64,000 nucleotides of DNA from Caprella mutica (lineage: Eukaryota > Arthropoda > Malacostraca > Amphipoda > Caprellidae), in NCBI GenBank assembly GCA_947561585.1, contig CANNZV010001172.1:112001-176000 (forward strand). Reading direction: 5' to 3'. The translations under genes were made by a program, and so were the position numbers. This document shows, in pieces, positions 56,801-64,000 of the stretch (position 1 is its first letter; every line of letters starts with the position of its first letter). Below the pieces are notes generated by a model. It made no database searches. It was given only the letters and a program-made list of their open reading frames with translations, and was not told the DNA's origin.

Positions 56801-59800
56801 CTCACACTTTAGTCGCCTAAGTTTTCTGGTTTTTCCTCAAAATGCGGCTTAATGATCGCCGAATTTTCTCAAAGAGTTTGGAAGACCGGGAAGAGTTGCA
56901 CCGATGGTTGGAGATCTTTCGAATCGTGTCATCGTCCTGGTTGATATGGTAGCTCTCGAAAACTTGAAAGCTCGTAATTTTTGAAAATCGAAGTTCCTGC
57001 TTGTCGTTACCAACAATTATCACTTTTTCAAAACCAGTTCGATCACGCATTTTACCTCTATATTAAATGAATGTGGAAAACAATGGAAATTGTACAATTG
57101 TGTTCAATCACTAACTAGTCACAGTGAATATACACCATAATAATCATAATTTATTTGTCCACCTCTTGTAGCTTTGTTTTTTGTGAAGTTGTAACATTTT
57201 TTCAATTACAAATGTATATTTGTTACAGCTGTAGCTGACTGTGTTGTTACATCTCAATTACAGAGTTTGCAGATCTCTCTATCCACCCCAATTATTTCTC
57301 TGTGAAATTGCTCTATCAATTCTAACATATATTGCCAGATGCACTAAGTAAATTTTTATTATAGTGATGCTGCAATTATGAGTAAGAAATGTTCGTATTT
57401 TTGTATAGCCATCTTCCTGATTATCTAATTACTGCATCTAATAATGTGATGGTAATTATTTATATAGTTTATAGGTCCTCTTTATGATGTGCTCTATAAC
57501 AATTACCATTAGAGTCAATAGTTATCGCTATTGGAAATAGTTAAATAGTTTGCTGTGACAGATATTGCCGTGTGGACCTTTAAAGGCTATTTTAGACCTT
57601 TATTCCGTACATTTTGGTCCTTAGCGTCTTAGAGCTTAGAGGTCAAAGAGGTCACCTTACCTCCATAACGTATATCATTTTTGAAGCTAACTACAGATAA
57701 ACATGTCCTAAGCGCTATAGCCATAAACATGTAAAGTCATGTTTGAATTAGTACAATGCACATAGGGTAAAGGAACAAGCACAGGACACATCTAAGATAG
57801 TGTACTGCAATAAGATGCACCAAAGATATTGTACTGCAATAAGATGCACCAAAGACATTGTACTGCAATAAGATGCACCAAAGATATTTTACTGCAATAA
57901 GATGCACCAAAGATATTGTACTGCAATAAGATGCACCAAAGATATTGTACTGCAATAAGATGCACCAAAGATATTGTACTGCAATAAGATGCACCAAAGA
58001 TATTGTACTGCAATAAGATGCACCAAAGACATTGTACTGCAATAAGATGCACCAAAGATATTGTACTGCAATAAGATGCACCAAAGATATTGTACTGCAA
58101 TAAGATGCACCAAAGATATTGTACTGCAATAAGATGCACCAAAGATATTGTACTGCAATAAGATGCACCAAAGATATTTTACTGCAATAAGATGCACCAA
58201 AGATATTGTACTGCAATAAGATGCACCAAAGATATTTTACTGCAATAAGATGCACCAAAGACATTGTACTGCAATAAGATGCACCAAAGATATTTTACTG
58301 CAATAAGATGCACCAAAGATATTGTACTGCAATAAGATGCACCAAAGATATTGTACTGCAATAAGATGCACCAAAGATATTTTACTGCAATAAGATGCAC
58401 CAAAGATATTTTACTGCAATAAGATGCACCAAAGATATTGTACTGCAATAAGATGCACCAAAGATATTGTACTGCAATAAGATGCACCAAAGAATTGTAC
58501 TGCAATAAGATGCACCAAAGATATTGTACTGCAATAAGATGCACCAAAGACATTGTACTGCAATAAGATGCACCAAAGATATTGTACTGCAATAAGATGC
58601 ACCAAAGATATTGTACTGCAATAAGATGCACCAAAGATATTGTACTACAATAAGATGCACCAAAGATATTGTACTGCAATAAGATGCACCACTATTTAAT
58701 ACCCCAATTACAATATGCACCGTGCTGTCACATGTGACTACCACCAAACAGATAATTTAAAAATTAATTTAAAACGAGAGACACAATTTGCAGAAAGAAT
58801 ATTGTACACTAGTGTATTTTCCCGTTAAAAATAACTGTTTTTCATGTTATAGTTATTCTGCAGTTTTTAGATTCCTTTTTCGAATTAGTTTATTTTTCAT
58901 AATAGACTGATATATTTTAATATTAAAAACATATAAAAATCGAAAAAAAAATTAAGAATTAAAATATCAATATATCCCCGTGCGTATAATAACATTGTTT
59001 ATGTTAATTATCTAGACTAATATTACCTTCATGTGTTAGTTGGCTTATTAGCAATGTTATTTGACTCGCTTGTAGTGTAAATTTTTTTTCTCGCATTTTC
59101 TGAAGAAAGCAGGCACCAAATAAATAAACACACTACGGGCATTATTAGGATACCAGTGTACTTTCCCGTTAAAAATAACGGGTCATCATCAATACCAATA
59201 TATTACCTGTTATTAGGTTACTTTTAATGAATTCAATTAAAAATAAATTTTCTGCATAGTCTAATTTATTTCATAGATAAAATACATTTAAAAATTGAAT
59301 AAAAACGGGAATTTAAATATCAAGTCAATATATTCCCGTGCGTATCATAGTTACATTCTTCATGTTTAATACTCATAGTGTAAAAACGGACACCAAATAA
59401 ATAGATAAACACACGAGGGAAATTATTAGTATAGATAGACTAGTGTACCTACTTTTACTTGCCTGTTAAAAATAAAGGGTCGGCAATAGTAATATTTGTA
59501 CATTCCTAGTTCACGTCCCTATTTCATTAAGGACGTGAACTAGGAAGTGGGTAAACGTCTTATTTTAATTGTATGTTTTTATTTGATTTCTAAATTCGCA
59601 AATAATAGAATATGAAGCAATTTGCTGAATCTGTACTAATTTGTTGAACGTCAATTCAATTTCCAATATTTTTTTTGGTATTATTTGTATGTAGTCAAGA
59701 TGCTAGATTTTCTGTCAATTGCTAGCATTGTATTTTAATTAGAAAAAAATACCCCCTTCCTAGTTCACGTCCCAAATAATGATTTAGGGACGTGAACTAC

Positions 59801-62800
59801 TAGGAATTTACCGTAATTTGTTACCCGTTAATGGGTTATTTTTATTGAATTCAATTAAAAAGATTCTGCACAAGCTGATACTATATTTCATAGGTAAAAA
59901 AAACATAAAAATTGAATAAAAACATAAGTATTCTCATATCGCATCAATATATTCCCGTGCGTATCATAGTTACATTCTTCAGGTTTGATACCCGTCGAGT
60001 AAAAGCGGACACCAAATAAATAAATAGACACACGACGGAAATTATTAGTATAGATAGATGATAACAAGCATGTCCTAAGTTTCTTTACGCTATTCAAATT
60101 AGCACTAAATGTTCTATTAATAACAGTGATTAGTAGCCACTTCGAAACACAGGTGGCAGCACGATGCGTTTTAAAACAGGACTTACCGAGAGTGGTGTAT
60201 CTTACTGTAGTGTAACATCTAGTGATTCTAATTAGGGTTACTGTGTACGGTTGAACTCTGGACAACCTTAGGTTTTATCTCCTGTGACCATGGTCAGCCC
60301 TAAGCTTTATCACCCTTTGACCAGGGTTGTCAGAGCTATCTGGTAGTTGTTACTTGGGTAGTTGGTTGATTACAAGTACCATTTGTGTGGAAATGTACCC
60401 TGTGTGTACCTGTATGTGTAGGTGTGTGTACCCTGTATGTGTAGATATGTGTACCCTGTATGTGTAGATGTGTGTACCCTGTATGTGTAGATGTGTGTAC
60501 CCTGTATGTGTAGATGTGTGTACCCTGTATGTGTAGATGTGTGTACCCTGTATGTGTAGGTGTGTGTACCCTGTATGTGTAGATGTGTGTACCCTGTATG
60601 TGTAGATGTGTGTACCCTGTATGTGTAGGTGTGTGTACCCTGTATGTGTAGATGTGTGTACCCTGTATGTGTAGATGTGTGTACCCTGTATGTGTAGATG
60701 TGTGTACCCTGTATGTGTAGATGTGTGTACCCTGTATGTGTAGATGTGTGTACCCTGTATGTGTAGATGTGTGTACCCTGTATGTGTAGATGTGTGTACC
60801 CTGTATGTGTAGATGTGTGTACCCTGTATGTGTAGATGTGTGTACCCTGTATGTGTAGATGTGTGTACCCTGTATGTGTAGATGTGTGTACCCTGTATTT
60901 GTAGATGTGTGTACCCTGTATGTGTAGGTGTGTGTACCCTGTATGTGTAGATGTGTGTACCCTGTATGTGTAGATGTGTGTACCCTGTATGTGTAGATGT
61001 GTGTACCCTGTTTGTGTAGATGTGTGTACCCTGTATGTGTAGATGTGTGTACCCTGTATGTGTAGATGTGTGTACCCTGTATGTGTAGATGTGTGTACCC
61101 TGTATGTGTAGATGTGTGTACCCTGTTTGTGTAGATGTGTGTACCCTGTATGTGTAGATGTGTGTACCCTGTATTTGTAGATGTGTGTACCCTGTATTTG
61201 TAGATGTGTGTACCCTGTATGTGTAGGTGTGTGTACCCTGTATGTGTAGATGTGTGTACCCTGTATGTGTAGATGTGTGTACCCTGTATGTGTAGATGTG
61301 TGTACCTTGTTTGTGTAGATGTGTGTACCCTGTATGTGTAGATGTGTGTACCCTGTTTGTGTAGATGTGTGTACCCTGTATGTGTAGATGTGTGTACCCT
61401 GTATTTGTAGATGTGTGTACCCTGTATGTGTAGGTGTGTGTACCCTGTATGTGTAGATGTGTGTACCTTGTATGTGTAGATGTGTGTACCCTGTATGTGT
61501 AGATGTGTGTACCCTGTATGTGTAGATGTGTGTACCCTGTATGTGTAGGTGTGTGTACCTGTATGTGTAGATGTGTGTACCCTGTATGTGTAGGTGTGTG
61601 TACCTGTATGTGTAGGTGTGTGTAGGTGTGTGTACCCTGTGTGTGTAGGTGTGTGTACCCTGTATGTGTAGGTGTGTGTACCCTGTATGTGTAGATGTGT
61701 GTACCCTGTATGTGTAGGTGTGTGTACCCTGTATGTGTAGATGTGTGTACCCTGTATGTGTAGATGTGTGTACCCTGTATGTGTAGATGTGTGTACCCTG
61801 TATGTGTAGATGTGTGTATCTGTATGTGTAGATGTGTGTACCTGTATGTGTAGGTGTGTGTACCCTGTTTGTGTAGATGTGTGTACCTGTATGTGTAGGT
61901 GTGTGTACCCTGTATGTGTAGATGTGTGTACCCTGTATGTGTAGGTGTGTGTACCCTGTATGTGTAGGTGTGTGTACCCTGTATGTGTAGGTGTGTGTAC
62001 CCTGTATGTGTAGGTGTGTGTACCCTGTTTGTGTAGATGTGTGTACCCTGTATGTGTAGATGTGTGTACCCTGTATGTGTAGGTGTGTGTACCCTGTATG
62101 TGTAGGTGTGTGTACCCTGTATGTGTAGATGTGTGTACCCTGTATGTGTAGATGTGTGTACCCTGTATGTGTAGGTGTGTGTACCCTGTATGTGTAGATG
62201 TGTGTACCCTGTATGTGTAGATGTGTGTACCCTGTATGTGTAGATGTGTGTACCTGTATGTGTAGATGTGTGTACCTGTATGTGTAGATGTGTGTACCCT
62301 GTATGTGTAGATGTGTGTACCCTGTATGTGTAGATGTGTGTACCCTGTATGTGTAGATGTGTGTACCCTGTATGTGTAGATGTGTGTACCCTGTATGTGT
62401 AGGTGTGTGTACCCTGTATGTGTAGGTGTGTGTACCCCGTGTATACATTTCCACACACCATGTTCAGTACAGTCCTAGTAACTTATTTCTCTATCTGTAC
62501 CTCATTCATCAAATAAAGCATTTACCAAGCCACCAATTATATATTTATTGCTCCTAATTCCTTATTGCCATTACTATTTACTGTAATAAAATAGAAACAC
62601 AATAGCTTTGAAGAAGACGCTTTGTTAGGGTGAGTTCCGAGTTACTGAACTGTTCCACATTATTGATCATATACGAAATATTGTAATCATGGGTACAAAT
62701 CATAGTGTGATACTTTTTCTTGTGATTGATAATGTGGAACTGTCCGGTAACTAAGAGTTTACCAGTATTCAAATTATTGCATTTTTCTCGTTATAAAATC

Positions 62801-64000
62801 ACTAATCATTTTCCCTTAACCCTCATTTTTTTTCAATTTTTTTCTTACATTATTTATAAATTTGTATTTATTTCCTCCCCCAGACTCGTGGTCCCTGTCC
62901 CCCCTGCTGGCTGGTGTCTCCATTGGGTCTGCACTCACCGGGGCACTCCTCACCATCGTCTGTATTCATTGCAGGAGGTGAGGGAAAACTTATATTATAC
63001 TTAGGGCAAGTTACGAATTATCGGTCAGTTTCACATCTTCTGTCATATAAAAAAAACTATATAATTATAGTAAAGATTAAAGTTATATAATTATTTTTGT
63101 ATCGTTTTTTCTTGTATAACCGAAGATATGAAACCGACCGATAATTCGTACCTCAACATGCATGCGTTATTTTAAATTATTTCAATACGTGTATTAGATT
63201 TTTTCTTCCCAATGTTGTCTTGAAATATAAAAAATCAATCAGTAAATTTTTTATCATGGGCAAATTCATCTCAATATCCCATGATAATCTGCGACTATCC
63301 CCCACATGTATCACTGCAGTTGTTGTATTCCGTTTCTGTTCTTTTACACGTGTGTATCTCTTCTCGCTCCATCATATCCCATACCCGATAGCGTGTCTGA
63401 TAAAGTATGGCTAACTTTTTCTACTCCCATTCCTGACTCATCTGCTGTACAAAAAGTGATTGCTAATGTTAAAATAGTAATAATAAGTTGATGCTAGCCA
63501 TAACAGGCTAAATAGCTCGTAACTGCATGATTGCAATGGTTAGCAGCAAATAGATAAAGCTAATGGTCGTATCCTCAACTCTCGACTGTGACGTTAATAT
63601 CCACCCATTTGTAGATCAGTTGACAAAATAATAACCACTTTAGTGCGGGCTGCTATTGTACTAAATATCTAAACTGAAACTGGTTTGGGGCTCTACAGTC
63701 ATGGCTAGGAGTGTACTCTTCACTGTCTTTGGTCGCTATTTTACTTTGGCAGGGGTTGAAATAAGTGGAGAAGCGTTAAATTATTTATTCGTTGAGTAGT
63801 TAATCGTTAAATTTAGTAGTGTAATAATGTACGTGTGTTGATGATGTTTGACCCCACCCATAACTTTATATCATTCTAATGAACTCTCTCTCTCACTTCA
63901 CAGATCTCAGTCCAATAAAAGTCTCCTCCCCACCCCCTCCCCCTGCCCTGGTATCTGTCCCTTCCCCCCGCGTGCCAAGGCTCCCCCCTCTGACTCCCCT
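53257..64000 (+). CDS. Gene B: type I membrane protein, 3'-incomplete
   Basis: Exons 53257-53854, 62884-62977 and 63904 to the window edge join in frame. The ATG at 53257 lies 6 bp after an acceptor and opens MPHHRACLITVVTLCLVCVSG, a standard secretion signal. The ectodomain has an acidic Gly/Pro-rich stretch (GGPNPSDGGDPGPNPGDRGG), then HGECGYTNDTICYTGPPPPL and LVDFPPPPPIPP, a second cysteine pair CGLCRW, and NDT and NHT glycosylation sequons. One membrane span follows, almost identical to gene A, then CRR and a Pro/Ser-rich tail (SLLPTPSPCPGICPFPPRAK) still open at 64000. The order of a cysteine pair, proline block, CxxCxW, membrane span and RR, with the same intron phases, marks it as a tandem paralogue of gene A. 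Function is unknown. Confidence 0.75.
54060..54150. repeat. Short dispersed repeat in gene B intron
   Basis: GGAGTAGCTTTTCTGCATAC, then GAAGCCACTTTCCATTCTGA and CTGCTTCTTCC, match 14499-14605 closely and the other members at 9985 and 36235. Confidence 0.6.
54540..54712. mobile_element. Small inverted-repeat element
   Basis: The ends AGTCCGACTTCTC and GAGTCGGAC are inverted, as are CCAATTGGTCCGACA and TGTCGGACCAATGGG further in. The centre contains CAATCATGAAGTGTGAAGTA and CAACAAACTAG, shared with the arms of the foldback element at 1984-2644. Confidence 0.6.
54851..55017. mobile_element. MITE family M, copy 7
   Basis: The left arm is GGGTAAATTCCGAATTATCG and GACGGTTCCACATTTTTGAT. The right arm is ATATGATCGAAAATATGCAA and CCGTCTGATAACTTAGAACT. 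Confidence 0.75.
55018..55370. other. Gene B intron, no feature
   Basis: AT-rich at first, then more balanced near 55200-55300; no exon signals recognised. Confidence 0.4.
55372..56044 (+). repeat. 18-bp tandem array
   Basis: About 37 copies of TGTTACAGGTGTAGCTTG, with TTTTG and GTGGC variants. The unit length gives open frames in several registers on both strands (repeated CYRCSL, VTGVAC, SYTCNT); these are artefacts. Confidence 0.97.
56090..57060 (-). pseudogene. Degraded Tc1-like transposase in gene B intron
   Basis: On the minus strand, starting near 57050 with MRDRTGFEKVI, collinear family segments occur. They are NPVSTKTVRRELHEAG (helix-turn-helix), then TIKKTLQMMWCRDHKTWSAN, then LIWTAISWSSFGTIVAFHGG, then DNNAPIYTP carrying the Asp of the usual QDNAPIHTA motif. 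After these come WYEEHETELEHMRW, then WCKLERQVRNRY and YDSIIRRIETILK. Several stops and frameshifts separate them. Strand is opposite to gene B. No clear inverted ends were found. Confidence 0.8.
57061..57795. other. Gene B intron, no gene
   Basis: Near 57224 lies TTGTTACAGCTGTAGCTGAC, a diverged match to the 18-bp array on the other side of the Tc1 remnant. Otherwise nothing recognised. Confidence 0.45.
57797..58692 (+). repeat. 29-bp tandem array
   Basis: About 31 copies of a 29-bp unit containing CAATAAGATGCACCAAAGAT and ATTGTACTG, with ATTTTACTG and ACATTG variants and one 28-bp unit near 58495. Open frames in all three minus-strand registers (repeated SLVHLIAVQYLWCILLQ) result from stop-free repeats. 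Confidence 0.97.
58808..60058 (+). repeat. Head-to-tail run of about 320-bp elements
   Basis: Three copies start at about 58808, 59152 and 59450. Each begins with ACTAGTGTA and a CCCGTTAAAAATAA motif. Each then has TTTTAATGAATTCAATTAA, an ATATTCCCGTGCGTATCATA-like segment, a CACCAAATAAATAAACACAC-like tail and ATTATTAGTATAGAT. The first copy is the most decayed. The third is split by an insertion at 59503-59811. An inverted copy is at 25074-25345. The minus-strand frame at 59888-60265 crosses this repeat and is not a gene. Confidence 0.75.
59503..59811. mobile_element. Insertion bounded by two hairpins
   Basis: Each end is its own hairpin. The left one is CCTAGTTCACGTCC paired with GGACGTGAACTAGG (59508-59548). 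The right one is CCTAGTTCACGTCCC paired with GGGACGTGAAC (59759-59803). Between them lie about 210 bp of AT-rich non-coding DNA. Comparison with the uninterrupted copy at 59152 shows that this segment is inserted. Confidence 0.6.
60059..60395. other. Gene B intron, no feature
   Basis: Fairly balanced composition; no exon signals or repeats recognised. Confidence 0.4.
60397..62440 (+). repeat. 23-bp tandem array, about 89 copies
   Basis: This is the longest array in the window. The 23-bp unit contains GTGTACCCTGTATGTGTAGA, with variants GTAGG, TTTGTGTAG, GTATTTGTAG and 22-bp units lacking one C. All three minus-strand frames stay open for about 700 codons (repeated YTHLHIQGTHIYTYRVHTST in each). 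Since 23 is not a multiple of three, each frame cycles through the others; there is no sign of selection on one frame. Confidence 0.97.
62625..62764. mobile_element. MITE family M, copy 8
   Basis: The left arm is TAGGGTGAGTTCCGAGTTAC and TGTTCCACATTATTGATCAT. The right arm is TGATTGATAATGTGGAACTG and TCCGGTAACTAAGAGTTTAC. The interior has CATGGGTACAAATCATAG. Confidence 0.8.
62884..62977 (+). CDS. Gene B transmembrane exon
   Basis: 94 bp after CCTCCCCCAG, ending AGGAG/GTGAGG. It encodes SWSLSPLLAGVSIGSALTGA and LLTIVCIHCRR. The Ser in SIGSAL is Phe in gene A. Entry in phase 1 and exit in phase 2 equal those of the gene A exon. Confidence 0.88.
63002..63155. mobile_element. MITE family M, copy 9
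   Basis: The left arm is TAGGGCAAGTTACGAATTAT and CGGTCAGTTTCACATCTTCT. The right arm is ACCGAAGATATGAAACCGAC and CGATAATTCGTACCT. It sits about 25 bp after the gene B transmembrane exon. Confidence 0.8.
63156..63903. other. Gene B intron, no feature
   Basis: AT-rich intron sequence up to the acceptor CACTTCACAG at 63903; short open stretches at 63220-63491 show no domain. Confidence 0.45.
63904..64000 (+). CDS. Gene B tail exon, runs off the window
   Basis: After the acceptor CACTTCACAG the frame continues SQSNKSLLPTPSPCPGICPF and PPRAKAPPSDSP without a stop. It is C-rich and Pro/Ser-rich, unlike the Asn/Ser-rich tail of gene A, so the two cytoplasmic tails have diverged completely or were acquired separately. 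Confidence 0.65.

Noticed and set aside
57737..58747. Minus-strand frames repeating SLVHLIAVQYLWCILLQ
   Set aside because: All three registers are open over the 29-bp array; no evidence for translation.
12543..62440. CRISPR arrays
   Set aside because: The repeats are contiguous with no unique spacers, and the DNA is eukaryotic.
60336..62461. Three overlapping minus-strand frames of about 700 codons
   Set aside because: All three frames are open because the 23-bp repeat lacks stops in antisense; the same peptide appears in each frame, and there is no splice or start context.

Overview
This is animal nuclear DNA, probably from an insect or other arthropod, though the order cannot be settled from sequence alone. 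It is AT-rich, its genes have GT-AG introns, it carries decayed Tc1/mariner, pogo-like and mariner-like elements, and it contains a clear ubiquitin-conjugating enzyme gene of the UBE2J (Ubc6) type. No rRNA, tRNA, CRISPR array or bacterial-style operon was seen.

Three genes on the + strand are supported. (1) A five-exon UBE2J1-like gene at 9772-12460 is complete. It keeps the active-site region and a C-terminal membrane anchor, and a 20-copy minisatellite starts about 80 bp after its stop. (2) Gene A (27391-37329) is a type I membrane protein gene. It has a large ectodomain exon with a signal-peptide-like start, a short transmembrane exon, a 26-bp exon and a tail exon with a stop. Its first coding exon was not found. 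(3) Gene B (53257 to beyond 64000) has the same architecture and intron phases. Its 94-bp transmembrane exon is 92/94 identical to that of gene A, although flanking introns and the rest of the protein have diverged. A and B are therefore tandem paralogues of a family I do not recognise. A possible minus-strand exon for a small secreted peptide lies at 40171-40440.

Everything else is repeats. Twenty-two tandem arrays (units from 15 to 71 bp, most unrelated in sequence) occupy roughly 14-15 kb. Around them lie foldback elements (1984-2644, 8624-8916, 16477-16997), a candidate 3.3-kb hAT-like element with an 8-bp target duplication (15194-18522), a pogo-like element (19228-21402), a mariner-like element with about 100-bp inverted ends (23404-24347), two further Tc1/mariner remnants, a MITE family with at least nine copies from 13.6 kb to the end, and a head-to-tail run of about 320-bp elements at 58.8-60.06 kb.

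The most interesting pattern links the two repeat classes. Several minisatellites appear to have grown out of transposons: the 40-bp array from subterminal motifs of the hAT-like element, the 26-bp array from the interior of a MITE, and the 15-bp arrays at 31.1 and 32.9 kb, which face each other as the arms of a Drosophila FB-like element. The long uninterrupted reading frames over the arrays are best explained as stop-free repeats, not genes.
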